Shown here one piece after another: positions 52,129 through 61,257 of a stretch of 64,000 bases of DNA. Source of the DNA: Clostridia bacterium (GTDB lineage Bacteria > Bacillota > Clostridia > Oscillospirales > Acutalibacteraceae); contig JAFQHU010000016.1 in assembly GCA_017397845.1 (NCBI GenBank), forward strand, positions 18,566 through 82,565, in the 5' to 3' direction. How positions within the stretch are numbered: position 1 is the first letter of the stretch; each line of letters starts with the position of its first letter. The translations under genes were made by a program, and so were the position numbers. The notes below the pieces were generated by a model that saw only the letters and a program-made list of their open reading frames with translations, ran no database searches and was not told where the DNA came from.

Positions 52129-53523
52129 ATGATTTACAGCTTTTATCACGTGACGGATGTTCACTATTACAGCAAAAAAAACTTTGCCTGTGATTGGCGC
52201 AAATTACCCCAACCCAGCACCCAGATATGCATTATGAAAAGTGAAGAAGCCTTTAAAAAAGCTTTGGAAATTATAGAAAATGACGAAGAAACAAAAACTG
52301 TTATTATCACGGGCGATCTCACTAATCACGGCGAGGAATACAGCCACAATGAAGTGAGAGATTTACTGCGGGAATTTACGGAAAAGGGCGGAAACCCTTA
52401 TGTTTTTACCGACACTCACGATTACCCTTACTTCGACATTTACAGCATAAATGAAAAGGGCGAAAAAATCCCCGCAGAGCATTTGCCCGAAGAAGAAGTA
52501 AAGCTTATGTACCGTCCCTTCGGCAGAGATAAAGCCTTTGACACCTTCGACGACGGCACAACATATATCGCTGAAATTTTACCCGGACTTTATTATATTG
52601 CTTTAGGCTATGAATTCACCTCCGAAGACAAGCTTCACTCTCCCGCTTTTACTGATGAATTGATGAAATGGATAAAAATGCACACGGAAAAAGCAAAGGA
52701 AAAAGGTGCCACCGTTATCTGCGGTACACATTGGCCGATCGTTGCCCCCTCTCCGGCTTATGAGATAATCGGCAAAGGTAACACCTTTTCAAACGGCGAA
52801 GCCAGAGCAAAGGAGCTCGCCGATATGGGAATAAGGCTGTTTTTCAGCGGACACACCCACATTCAGTGTATGAAAGAAATCGTAAGCGAAAAGGGCAACA
52901 AACTTTACAGTGTTCAGACCTCCTCTCTTTCAGGCTTCCCGCCTAAGATGAGAAAAATCACTGTTGACACCGAAAAAGGCGCCGCCGATATCCGCACCAT
53001 CGATATGGAGCTTCCCGACCTCGGAATGACCTTTACCCAATATGCAAAAAAAGGCTTTCTCGGAATAATAGAGGAAATCCCACATAATATGGAGCATGAC
53101 GTGGAAGCTTTTGCAAACACCGAAGGAGGCATAACACTTCCGAAAGAGCTGATTCTTAAGCATCCGAAAACGGTAATGTTCCTCGGCAGAAAGCTGAACG
53201 GTCTTACCTACGGAAAGGTTGCAAAATTTTCAAAAAAGCATCACGGAATGGCAGAAAAGGATTACGAAGATATCAAGGATAAAAAATTTGTAAATCTACT
53301 CCTTGAGCTGGTGGCAAATCTTTATCGCGGCAACGCTCCCTACTCACCCGACACAGCCGAATACAAAATGACAATGGGAAGCGTTAAAAAAATCGAAAAG
53401 CTTCTGTCTGCGCTTCATATTGATATCAGAAAAATTCTCGGAGGCTTCACGCTGTCAGAGTTTGTTGAGCCGCTTCTTTATAACGGCGGACTCGACGATG
53501 ATAACGCTCAGCTGATATTGTGA
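52129..53523 (+). CDS. Calcineurin-like metallophosphoesterase
   Basis: The 464-residue product has the two-metal phosphoesterase blocks 'HVTDVHYY' at 7-14, 'IITGDLTNHGEE' near 61-72, 'CGTHWP' near 200 and 'FSGHTHIQCM' near 242. The third block, normally GNHD, reads D-T-H-D near 88, so the Asn that bridges to the phosphate is Thr. A C-terminal domain of about 150 residues has no recognised motif. No signal peptide is present. It may be a nucleotide or phospholipid phosphodiesterase; the substrate is unknown. Confidence 0.85.
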   Translation: MIYSFYHVTDVHYYSKKNFACDWRKLPQPSTQICIMKSEEAFKKALEIIENDEETKTVIITGDLTNHGEEYSHNEVRDLLREFTEKGGNPYVFTDTHDYPYFDIYSINEKGEKIPAEHLPEEEVKLMYRPFGRDKAFDTFDDGTTYIAEILPGLYYIALGYEFTSEDKLHSPAFTDELMKWIKMHTEKAKEKGATVICGTHWPIVAPSPAYEIIGKGNTFSNGEARAKELADMGIRLFFSGHTHIQCMKEIVSEKGNKLYSVQTSSLSGFPPKMRKITVDTEKGAADIRTIDMELPDLGMTFTQYAKKGFLGIIEEIPHNMEHDVEAFANTEGGITLPKELILKHPKTVMFLGRKLNGLTYGKVAKFSKKHHGMAEKDYEDIKDKKFVNLLLELVANLYRGNAPYSPDTAEYKMTMGSVKKIEKLLSALHIDIRKILGGFTLSEFVEPLLYNGGLDDDNAQLIL

Positions 53524-53535
53524 TTAATAAAAAAT

Positions 53536-53580
53536 AAAAAAGGGTTTCTCTCGGTTATGAACCACCGAAGAAACCCTTTA
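53536..53580. terminator. Terminator between the phosphoesterase and fucose operons
   Basis: AGGGTTTCT(C)TCGGT at 53541-53555 pairs with ACCGAAGAAACCCT-type sequence to 53577 with one bulge. A and T runs flank it, so it can serve both converging units. Confidence 0.8.
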
Positions 53581-53594
53581 ATGCTGTTTTTATA

Positions 53595-55361
53595 TCATCC
53601 GAGCATCGGCTCCGCCTGAATGCTTACACTGTCGGTTTTACAGCTCTCTGTTTCAAAAATGATTATTTCATTTTCCTCTTTTAAAAGAGAGCCGGGAATG
53701 TAAAGAGCTTTTTGCGGACCTATGGACCAATATCTGCCAAGGTTAAAGCCGTTAACGAAAACATAACCTTTTGTAAAGCCGCTCATATTTACGAAGCAAT
53801 CCCCTTTTCCGGCTTTGAAGCTGCCTTTGAGAAAAACAGGACCTGTGGCTGATTTGCTGCTACCGGCAACAAAATTGAGATTTTCAAGATTATCAAGAGG
53901 AATGCTGTAAACTGTATAATCCATAATAACCTGGTTTGCCAAAGTAACCTTTGAAATGCCCTTTCGGTCATAAAGGTCAAAGCCGTAATTGACTCTGCCC
54001 ATGGTATCAACGAGAATACCGAGCTCGCTTTCGCATGAGACACCCTTGACAAAAAGCTGTTTTTTTAGCTTCAGTTTATTAAAGAAGGAGCCCTCCTTCA
54101 TGCGGTCAATGGTGGCAATTTTCTTTTTATCGAAATACACCTGTGCGTAATCGTGCACATTCTCTATGCCGAGAAAGCCCGCATCGTATTTGCCTTTGAT
54201 TTTGGTTTTGTAATAAATCAGACCGTAATTTTGACCGTAAGCCTCCATATTTTTCGGCAAAGCGGATTCATGGACGACGGAAATGCGGTCAAGGTTATCA
54301 AACAGCTCCGCTTTTTCGGTAAGCTTTACCTGTCCGATATTCTGCATAACCGGTGAAGGCGGAAGCTCGCCCATAGGAATACCCTGCTTCTCACAGAGAA
54401 GCTTTCTTATTTTATGATAAGTTTCCGTATAATCGCCCCACTCAGTAAGAGGTGCACAATAATCATAGCTCGTAACTGTAGGCTGATATTTGCCCCGATG
54501 ATTGGCACCCGCATTAAAGCCGAAGTTTGTACCGCCGTGGAACATATACATATTAAAGGAAGCGTCCTGCCTCAGGAATTCCTCGATTTCCTTAAGAGTG
54601 CTGTCGGCACCTCTCGTATGATGCTTTTCGCCCCAATGGTCAAACCATCCGCACCAAAACTCCATACACATTTTCGGAACCTTTCCGAAAGACTCCAGAG
54701 CACCAAAAGCCGTGGCGGTGCGTGAACCAAAATTAAGGGTGGGAAGAACACCCTCTATGGTGCCTCCGGAAAGCATATTGCACCAAGTTCCGTCAGAAGT
54801 GAATTTAAGCACATCAATACCCAATTCATCATACATTTTTTCCAATGCCCTGAGGTATTTTTTATCGTTTCCGTAGCTTCCGTATTCGTTTTCTATCTGC
54901 ATGGCGATAATGTTACCGCCGTTAGTAATAAGCATAGGCTTAAGCAGTGAGAAAAGCTTTTCAAAATAATCTCTGACATGGCCGAGATATATTTCGTTAT
55001 TACAGCGAAGCTCGATGTTTTTGTCAGCTAAAAGCCATGCGGGAAAACCGCCGAATTCCCACTCCGCACAGATATAGGGTCCCGGTCTCACTATGGCATA
55101 CAGTCCGAGATTATGCGCTGTTTCGAGAAATTTCACAATATCAAGCATACCGCTGAAATCATACTTTCCCTTTTCAGGCTCGTGAAGATTCCAACAAACA
55201 TAGGTTTCAACAGTATTAAAGCCCGCCATTTTCAGCTTTAGCAATCTGTCCTCCCAATATTCGGGAAGAGTACGGAAATAGTGCATAGCACCCGAATATA
55301 TATTAAAGGCTTCACCGTTGAGAAAAAAACGGTCACCCTTTACTTCAAAGGTTTTTGACAT
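53595..55361 (-). CDS. Beta-galactosidase, GH35 family
   Basis: This glycosidase removes terminal beta-galactose. The 588-residue product has the GH35 blocks 'YSGAMHYFRTLPEYWEDRLLKLKMAGFNTVETYVCWNLHEP' near 22-62 and 'VRPGPYICAEWEFGGFP' near 92-108. The acid/base glutamate is near 158 in 'IENEYGSYG', and the nucleophile glutamate is near 234 in 'MEFWCGWFDHWG'. Beta-sandwich domains follow. There is no signal peptide, so it acts on imported sugars. It is the last gene of the fucose operon, which fits use of Fuc-Gal motifs from mucin or milk glycans. Confidence 0.93.
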   Translation of the reverse strand: MSKTFEVKGDRFFLNGEAFNIYSGAMHYFRTLPEYWEDRLLKLKMAGFNTVETYVCWNLHEPEKGKYDFSGMLDIVKFLETAHNLGLYAIVRPGPYICAEWEFGGFPAWLLADKNIELRCNNEIYLGHVRDYFEKLFSLLKPMLITNGGNIIAMQIENEYGSYGNDKKYLRALEKMYDELGIDVLKFTSDGTWCNMLSGGTIEGVLPTLNFGSRTATAFGALESFGKVPKMCMEFWCGWFDHWGEKHHTRGADSTLKEIEEFLRQDASFNMYMFHGGTNFGFNAGANHRGKYQPTVTSYDYCAPLTEWGDYTETYHKIRKLLCEKQGIPMGELPPSPVMQNIGQVKLTEKAELFDNLDRISVVHESALPKNMEAYGQNYGLIYYKTKIKGKYDAGFLGIENVHDYAQVYFDKKKIATIDRMKEGSFFNKLKLKKQLFVKGVSCESELGILVDTMGRVNYGFDLYDRKGISKVTLANQVIMDYTVYSIPLDNLENLNFVAGSSKSATGPVFLKGSFKAGKGDCFVNMSGFTKGYVFVNGFNLGRYWSIGPQKALYIPGSLLKEENEIIIFETESCKTDSVSIQAEPMLG

Positions 55362-55386
55362 ATTCTGACTCCTTTTAATAATACTG

Positions 55387-55419
55387 TCTCCTATACCCTC
55401 TCAGAGAAGGTATAGGAGA
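55387..55419. other. Intercistronic hairpin between fucI and the GH35 gene
   Basis: TCTCCTATACC and GGTATAGGAGA form a perfect 11-bp stem with an 11-base loop and only a weak T run on the minus strand. It may lower expression of the GH35 gene relative to fucI. Confidence 0.6.
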
Positions 55420-55426
55420 ACAATTT

Positions 55427-57211
55427 TTAACCGTAGATAGGTCCGTATTTTTCACATGCTTTATAGTCTGCACTCTGGCTGTCTTCGGTACCGAAGGCTG
55501 CCCAGGAGTGAGGACGGAAAATTCTGTCTTCGGGAACATTATGCATATTTACGGGGATACGGAGCATCGAAGCGAGAGTAATAAGATCATCACCCACATG
55601 ACCGTAAACGGTTACACCGTGATTAGCGCCCCAATTAGCCATTACGGAATATACATCCTTGAATGCACCCTTTCCGGTAAGGTTGGGAACGAACCAGGTG
55701 GTAGGCCAGGTGCGGTCTGTTCTCACGTCGATGGTGGTGTGTGCATTATCGGGAAGGTCAGCGGTATAGCCTTCGGCTATCTGCATAACGGGTCCGATAC
55801 CCTCAACGATATTTACACGGAGCATGGTAACGGGCATTTCTGCTCTGCAACGGAAATGGCTTGAGAATCCGCCGCCTCTGAAGTATTCATAGTTTGCTCT
55901 GCACCAATCTGTTGCCTCAAGACAGGCCTTCATATCCTCTTCCGTCATTTCCCAGAAGGGCTTCATACAGCCTTCGCCCTTGTCATTCTTTGCCGCACCG
56001 CTGCCGTCGAGAGCGGTTGCACCTGAATTGATGAGATGGATAAAGCCGTCCTTTGCCTTACCCTCAGGCTTATAGCCTGTAACTCTTTCGCAAGCTTCGG
56101 GTGACCAATATGTACGGACGTCATGGAAGCAGGGAGCGCTGCCGGAAACGAGTGTACCGAGCATCATAGCTACGCCGTTAAGAGTGTCATTTTCTGTGGC
56201 GAAGGGTGTGGGAGCCTTCGGACCGTTCCAGTCAAAGGTGGAAGCCATGATAGCTTCGGTAAAGTCAGCATTGGGAAGCCAGTCAGTCCAGTTTCTTTGT
56301 CCCTGGAAGCCGCCCGCTACTGCATTTTTACCGAGAGCTTCTTCGTGCCAACCGAGCTCGTCAAGCTTTTTGTTGCCGTAAAGAATATCCTTTACGATAA
56401 TCGAGAATTTGGCGATGAATTCCCAGTCCTTATCAGCGGGAACAACCTTTGATTTTCTGATGATTTCGGGAAGATTTTTGCCTGCATTTACGTCAAAGCC
56501 CTCCTTACAGTTAGCCTTGATCCATGCGAGTGCCTTTTCATATTCATCCTTATCATAAATTTCGAGAGTGATTCTTCTGATTATATCACTCATATCCACC
56601 CATTCCGCACGGATGCCGAAATATTTTTGGAACATTGAAGCGTCACAATAGCTGCCCGCAATACCCATGGAAATGCCGCCGAGATTTACGTAAGCTTTGT
56701 TTTTCATCCAGCCTACTGCCACAGCACCTTTGGCAAAGGCAAGGATTTTCTTTGCCACGTCTTCGGGAATGGTTTTGTCATCCATGTCCTGAACATTTTT
56801 ACCGTAAATCGAAAAAGCGGGAAGTCCCTTTTGAGCATAAGCGGCCACAACTGCGGCAAGATAAACTGCACCGGGTCTTTCTGTACCGTTAAAGCCCCAT
56901 ACAGCTTTGATGGTATTCGGATTCATATCAAAGGTTTCTGAGCCGTAGCACCAACAGGGAGTAACGGAAAGAGTAGCCACAACATTTTCCGTGGAAAACT
57001 GCTCTTCACATTTTGCTGCTTCTGCTCCGCCGCCGATGGTTGTGTCAGAAATAACACACTGAACGGGTGTTCCGTCGGGATATCTGAGAGTTTCGCTGAT
57101 AAGCTTTGCAGCGGCTTCAGCCATACCCATAGTCTGATTTTCGAGGCTTTCTCTTACTCCGCCCCAACGTCCGTCAATAACAGGTCTTATGCCAATTTTC
57201 GGATATAACAT
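55427..57211 (-). CDS. fucI: L-fucose isomerase
   Basis: FucI converts L-fucose to L-fuculose, a Mn2+-dependent step. The 594-residue product starts 'LYPKIGIRPVIDGRWGGVRESLENQTMGMAEAAAKLI', the family signature. 'TPCWCYGSETFDMNP' near 85-99, 'GISMGIAGSYCDASMFQKYFGIRAEWVDMSDI' near 180-212 and 'FSSHFRCRAEMPVTMLRVNI' near 455 are also typical. Its length matches the E. coli enzyme. It lies 20 bases after fucK. Some FucI also act on D-arabinose. Confidence 0.96.
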   Translation of the reverse strand: MLYPKIGIRPVIDGRWGGVRESLENQTMGMAEAAAKLISETLRYPDGTPVQCVISDTTIGGGAEAAKCEEQFSTENVVATLSVTPCWCYGSETFDMNPNTIKAVWGFNGTERPGAVYLAAVVAAYAQKGLPAFSIYGKNVQDMDDKTIPEDVAKKILAFAKGAVAVGWMKNKAYVNLGGISMGIAGSYCDASMFQKYFGIRAEWVDMSDIIRRITLEIYDKDEYEKALAWIKANCKEGFDVNAGKNLPEIIRKSKVVPADKDWEFIAKFSIIVKDILYGNKKLDELGWHEEALGKNAVAGGFQGQRNWTDWLPNADFTEAIMASTFDWNGPKAPTPFATENDTLNGVAMMLGTLVSGSAPCFHDVRTYWSPEACERVTGYKPEGKAKDGFIHLINSGATALDGSGAAKNDKGEGCMKPFWEMTEEDMKACLEATDWCRANYEYFRGGGFSSHFRCRAEMPVTMLRVNIVEGIGPVMQIAEGYTADLPDNAHTTIDVRTDRTWPTTWFVPNLTGKGAFKDVYSVMANWGANHGVTVYGHVGDDLITLASMLRIPVNMHNVPEDRIFRPHSWAAFGTEDSQSADYKACEKYGPIYG

Positions 57212-57231
57212 AATAAATTTCTCCTTTATGT

Positions 57232-58644
57232 TTATTTTTTAATAATTTTACAAAATCTTTCGAAAGCCTCATCCCAATCGGATGTGTGCTCCTGCTCATA
57301 TTTTTTTACCTTTTCAGTCTCAGCAATAATCTCTCTGCCCTTTTCTATGCTTTCGATTTCTCCGAGAGCGATAAGCTGAAGAACTATATTACCCAAAGCA
57401 GTAGCCTCAATCGGACCTGCGATTACGGGAATACCGAGACTTTGCGCGGAAAGCTCACAGAGAAAGCCGTCCTTTGTACCGCCGCCCATAAGATGGAGAG
57501 CATCAAAGCTTTTTCCGGTACATTCGGTAATCTGAGTGAGTGCAAGTCTGTATTTGAGAGCCAAACTTTCATAAATACATCTCACTAACTGACCGATAGT
57601 TTCGGGAACAGGCTGTCCCGTATTTTTACAGTAGGCTTTGATTTTATCGGGAAGATTTCCGTGAGCGGAAAGCTCAGGAGCATCCGGATCAATGAAGGAT
57701 CTGAATTTTTCGCTTTCACGTGCAAGCATTTCAAGCTCATTGTATGAATATTTGCGGTCAGTAGCTGCAATATTACGTCTCGTTTCCTGTATAAGCCAAA
57801 GACCGCTGATATTTTTGAGGAAATTGATTTTTCCGTTGGCACCGACCTCATTTGAAAGCTCCAAAGCATTACTTTGCTCCGTCATAACGGGAGCATCGAG
57901 CTCACAGCCGATAAGCGACCAGGTACCGCAGGAAAGAAAAGCAGCATTTTCACTTTTAGCCGGCATTGCAGCGACGGCACATTGTGTATCGTGACCCGCA
58001 ACGCTTATAACAGGTATGCCCTTATACTCACCGTTAACGGTGGCGCTGGGACATATTTCAGGAAAGAGTTCTTTGCCGATACCGAAGCACTCCGTCACTT
58101 TGTCGCTCCATTTTTTGGTTAAAGGATTTAACATCTGAGAAGTGGAAGCGATGGTGGTTTCACACACCTTTTCACCTGTGAGAAGATAAGAAAACAAATC
58201 AGGCATAAAAAGAAGCTTATCTGCCTTATCTTTATTTTCATCACAAATGAGCTGAAAGAGTGTATTTATGTTCATTATCTGATTTCCTGTTTCGGAATAA
58301 ATCTCCTTCGCACTCATTTTTGCAAAAGCTTTAGTGAGAGCGTCCTTTGTTCTTTCATCACGGTAATGGAAAGGCTCGTGCATTATTCTGCCCTCTTTAT
58401 CCAAGAGAGCATAATCCACACCCCATGTATCAAACGCCATAGAATCGATTTTACCCGCCTTTTCTATGGCGGCCTTTACCTCTCCGATTATCATATCCAC
58501 ATCGTGACAAATATGTCCGTCCACGGTTTTAGGAATATTTTCAAAGCGGTGAATTTCCTCGTATTTTATCTCTTTTCCGTCGTAGGATGCCTTTATGGCT
58601 CTGCCTGTGGAGGCACCGAAGTCAAAAGCTAAAACTGTTTTCAT
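57232..58644 (-). CDS. fucK: Fuculokinase of the rhamnulokinase (RhaB) type
   Basis: This FGGY-family sugar kinase has 470 residues: 'LAFDFGASTGRAI' at 5-17, 'SMAFDTWGVDYALLDKEG' near 67-84, 'GHDTQCAVAAMP' near 215-226 and 'LHLMGGGTKDGFLCELSAQSLGIPV' near 385-410. In sequence it is nearer RhaB than E. coli FucK. Its position between fucU and fucI makes L-fuculose the likely substrate, giving L-fuculose 1-phosphate. It overlaps fucU by 4 bases. A broad activity on rhamnulose is possible. Confidence 0.88.
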   Translation of the reverse strand: MKTVLAFDFGASTGRAIKASYDGKEIKYEEIHRFENIPKTVDGHICHDVDMIIGEVKAAIEKAGKIDSMAFDTWGVDYALLDKEGRIMHEPFHYRDERTKDALTKAFAKMSAKEIYSETGNQIMNINTLFQLICDENKDKADKLLFMPDLFSYLLTGEKVCETTIASTSQMLNPLTKKWSDKVTECFGIGKELFPEICPSATVNGEYKGIPVISVAGHDTQCAVAAMPAKSENAAFLSCGTWSLIGCELDAPVMTEQSNALELSNEVGANGKINFLKNISGLWLIQETRRNIAATDRKYSYNELEMLARESEKFRSFIDPDAPELSAHGNLPDKIKAYCKNTGQPVPETIGQLVRCIYESLALKYRLALTQITECTGKSFDALHLMGGGTKDGFLCELSAQSLGIPVIAGPIEATALGNIVLQLIALGEIESIEKGREIIAETEKVKKYEQEHTSDWDEAFERFCKIIKK

Positions 58645-59078
58645 TTAACCACACCCTTTTTGAGAAGAATGTTTGCATAGATTGCCTTTTCACCTGTGGC
58701 GATGATAAGATAAGCATCTTTGGCCCTTTCGTAAAAGGCAAAGCGCTCAGTATAATCGACGGCATGATGGTCAGGCTCATGCTTCGTAAGTATCTTTTCG
58801 TAGGTATCCCATATTTCGGGTGTACCGCAGGTGTCCCCTTTTACTACCTCCATAAGTGCAACAGGCTTTTCGGTATATGTATCGAGAGGAATAAGATTAA
58901 GCACTGCGTCCAAAATTTCGGGCACGCCGTGTCCGTCAGCCCGGATAACGACAGCATTTTTTCCCACACTGTGACAAGGAAAATTACCGTCCGCAATTAC
59001 GAGCTCATCTCCGTGTCCCATTTCGGCAAGAGCTTTAAGAAATTCGGGAGAAATAAGGGGTGATATTCCTTTAAGCAT
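58641..59078 (-). CDS. fucU: L-fucose mutarotase
   Basis: FucU interconverts the alpha and beta anomers of L-fucose before isomerisation. The 145-residue product belongs to the RbsD/FucU family: 'MLKGISPLISPEFLKALAEMGHGDELVIADGNFP' contains the catalytic-type histidine at 22. 'RADGHGVPEILDAVLNLIPLD' is near 45-65, and 'YANILLKKGVV' ends the protein. It lies 11 bases after fucA and overlaps fucK by 4 bases. Confidence 0.95.
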   Translation of the reverse strand: MLKGISPLISPEFLKALAEMGHGDELVIADGNFPCHSVGKNAVVIRADGHGVPEILDAVLNLIPLDTYTEKPVALMEVVKGDTCGTPEIWDTYEKILTKHEPDHHAVDYTERFAFYERAKDAYLIIATGEKAIYANILLKKGVVK

Positions 59079-59089
59079 AATCTCACCTC

Positions 59090-59800
59090 TTAGTCTTTCT
59101 TGTGAAGAATTTCATCATCGGGATTGAACACCTTATAACCGGGATGACGGCCGGTTACTCTGTAATAGCCGCGAAGGTCGATAAGCTTTTGAATGTTTTC
59201 TCTGCTGATGTCGTGGCTTCCGCCGAGAATAACAGCATTGATGGTAATTTTTGCCCAAAGCTCAAGACTTTCCATTCTGTAAAAAGCAGTAATAACATCG
59301 CTGCCCACAGCGAGAGCTCCGTGATTTTCGAGAAGCATTACGTCGTGCTCTTCGAGATAAGGCTCTATGGAATCGGGAACCTCAGCGGTAGAGGGGGTAC
59401 CGTAGGGAGTGAGCGGAACGGAGCCGATTACGGCAACATCCTCAATCATATTGTACATATCCATAGCCTTATGTGCCACGGCAAAGCCTGTGGCTCCGGG
59501 AGGATGAGCATGAATCACACTGAAAACATCCTCTCTTTTGTCATAACAACGAAGATGCATTTTGATTTCGCTCGAAGGACGGTAACCCTCTTCTGCTTCG
59601 AGAATATTACCCTCTTTGTCCAAAATTACAAGCTTTTCGGGTGTGATAAAGGATTTGCTGATGCCTGTGGGTGTGGCGACGATTCTGCCGTCGGGAAGCT
59701 TTGCACTGACATTACCGTCATTGGCTGCAACCCAACCGAGCTGCCACATTTTATGGCAGACATCACATATTTGTTCTTTGATTTGCTGTAAAGTGTCCAT
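59090..59800 (-). CDS. fucA: L-fuculose-phosphate aldolase
   Basis: FucA splits L-fuculose 1-phosphate into dihydroxyacetone phosphate and L-lactaldehyde. The 236-residue class II aldolase has 'NDGNVSAKLPDGRIVATPTGISK' near 26-48. The zinc histidines are in 'VIHAHPPGATGFAVA' near 95-100, and another is in 'LLENHGALAVGSD' near 155. It is the first gene of the fucose operon. No propanediol (pdu) or lactaldehyde genes are in the window, so the fate of lactaldehyde is not shown. RhaD-like or AraD-like activity is less likely given its neighbours. Confidence 0.93.
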   Translation of the reverse strand: MDTLQQIKEQICDVCHKMWQLGWVAANDGNVSAKLPDGRIVATPTGISKSFITPEKLVILDKEGNILEAEEGYRPSSEIKMHLRCYDKREDVFSVIHAHPPGATGFAVAHKAMDMYNMIEDVAVIGSVPLTPYGTPSTAEVPDSIEPYLEEHDVMLLENHGALAVGSDVITAFYRMESLELWAKITINAVILGGSHDISRENIQKLIDLRGYYRVTGRHPGYKVFNPDDEILHKKD

Positions 59801-59833
59801 ATTATATCTCCTTTTAAAAAAATTTCCTTTATA

Positions 59834-59862
59834 AGTATAACAAAATACTTATTCAAATTCAA
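59834..59862 (-). promoter_or_regulatory. Fucose operon promoter
   Basis: On the minus strand TTGAAT (59857-59862) and TATACT (59834-59839) are 17 bases apart, about 33 bases before fucA. No regulator gene is beside it. Confidence 0.75.
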
Positions 59863-59883
59863 TGTAATTTCATCAAAATTAAT

Positions 59884-59911
59884 AAAAAAAGACTGCCGTT
59901 TTAAACGACAG
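59884..59911 (-). terminator. Terminator of the E2-like gene
   Basis: On the minus strand CTGTCGTTT pairs with AAACGGCAG (one G-T pair, very small loop) and is followed by seven T. It separates the E2-like gene from the fucose operon. Confidence 0.88.
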
Positions 59912-59927
59912 CCCTTAAATTATTTGT

Positions 59928-60869
59928 TTACCATTCTCTGATTACTTCGGGATTTGAGAAAATTTCGTCAAGCTTTTGTATAAAGGGCAGAATATCACCG
60001 AAGCCACCGACTCTGTGGTCAAAGGTAAGAGTGATGGGAAGGGTTTTCCTGGTTCCCATTTCGATTTCATCCTTTTCGTTTTTATAAACGTAGTTTTCAT
60101 CTCTCGCCACGCCCACAGCCATGAGGAATACCTGTGGGAAAAGAAGAGGTGCGTTTGTCACCCGGCCGTTGAGATTTTTGTTTACCGCACCGAGATTTGT
60201 CAGACATACCGTGCCTTCATCGAGATCATCGGGCATAAGACAGCCTTCGCCTCTTTCGGCATGTTCAAAGATACCTTTCACCGTAGCGACTCTGCCTTTG
60301 CCGATATAGCCGGCCAAAGTTTGCGCCACAGTAGTGACAATTTTACCCTTTAAAATGAAGCCCAATGTTCTTTTCGTAAGAAGGTCAAAGAGAACACGGT
60401 CAACATCACTGGTATGAATAAGGCGGGCAAGCTCTGCCGTACGTAAAGAAATTTCCTTGAGGCTTTTTTCCTCACAGTCACGCACCTTTACGGGGAAGGT
60501 TTCACCGCTTTCCAGCAGAATGGGAACCGCTATATCAATATGCTTTTTTATGATAAGCTTACCTGTAGTGCACAAACGATTATATTCGATATAAGAATTA
60601 AGGCGCGGAGCCACCTTAAGACCCTCTACCATAGCACGCATCATAAGGTCATTGAAGGTAAGATGATAATCACACTCCGCCTGAAGTTTGCGGAATTCTT
60701 CCCAAAAGGCGGTAACGTCAGCATCATAGGTATAACCGGGAGTGGGCATATCCTGTGCATTGGTGAGAACATTACCGGAAATTTTTGCTTTAAGATTGAA
60801 ATATTCTATTTTATCCCCTTCCACGGGACCGTGAGTTACATCCGCTATAAAATCCTTAAATTTACCCAT
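59928..60869 (-). CDS. Stand-alone E2/chloramphenicol-acetyltransferase-fold protein
   Basis: The 313 residues resemble the catalytic domain of 2-oxoacid dehydrogenase E2 acyltransferases, without any lipoyl or E1/E3-binding domain. The front half has 'TYDADVTAFWEEFRK' and 'LTFNDLMMRAMVEGLKVAPRLNSYI' near 70-95; the end has 'LPITLTFDHRVGGFGDILPFIQKLDEIF'. The E2 active-site motif HxxxDG is H-R-V-G-G-F here, so the histidine stays but the Asp-Gly pair is lost. No E1 or E3 gene is near. It may use free acyl-CoA, or be a non-catalytic relative; the substrate is unknown. It has its own promoter and terminator. Confidence 0.78.
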   Translation of the reverse strand: MGKFKDFIADVTHGPVEGDKIEYFNLKAKISGNVLTNAQDMPTPGYTYDADVTAFWEEFRKLQAECDYHLTFNDLMMRAMVEGLKVAPRLNSYIEYNRLCTTGKLIIKKHIDIAVPILLESGETFPVKVRDCEEKSLKEISLRTAELARLIHTSDVDRVLFDLLTKRTLGFILKGKIVTTVAQTLAGYIGKGRVATVKGIFEHAERGEGCLMPDDLDEGTVCLTNLGAVNKNLNGRVTNAPLLFPQVFLMAVGVARDENYVYKNEKDEIEMGTRKTLPITLTFDHRVGGFGDILPFIQKLDEIFSNPEVIREW

Positions 60870-60904
60870 AAGCTTTTACCGTCCGTTTTAATTTCAATAG
60901 AAAA

Positions 60905-60933
60905 AGTTTAACACGAAAAAAAGAGTTTGTCAA
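60905..60933 (-). promoter_or_regulatory. Promoter of the E2-like gene
   Basis: On the minus strand a perfect TTGACA (60928-60933) and TAAACT (60905-60910) are 17 bases apart, about 35 bases before the start codon. Confidence 0.8.
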
Positions 60934-61001
60934 TCTGTTATGGAGTTTTGAAACATATTGTATAAAAATGTCTAATTCAAATCAATCATACCTTAATAAA
61001 G

Positions 61002-61047
61002 CAAAAAATACCCCTGTCATACTTACATAAAAAGCATAACAGGGTAT
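61002..61047 (-). terminator. Terminator downstream of the Rhs cassettes
   Basis: On the minus strand ATACCCTGTTAT-type sequence pairs with ATGACAGGGGTAT (one bulge) and is followed by TTTTTT. The stretch from here to 61257 holds no gene; the open frame at 61086-61292 looks like part of a repeat. Confidence 0.7.
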
Positions 61048-61257
61048 CTTTCAAAGATTCTCAGACAGAAAAGCGAATACTTAGCTTAAAATTCCGCCAT
61101 GTGCAGTGCATTAATTAATCTTACTCTCTCATCAAAAGAAGAACCAAAACAGTTTTGCAGAAACACAGGGCGGCAAAAGAGCCAAACCCTGTGCTTAATG
61201 CCATTCAGTTGTGTGAAAGGGGTACTGGCAGCAAAGCTGACTGAGGGAGTGATATGC

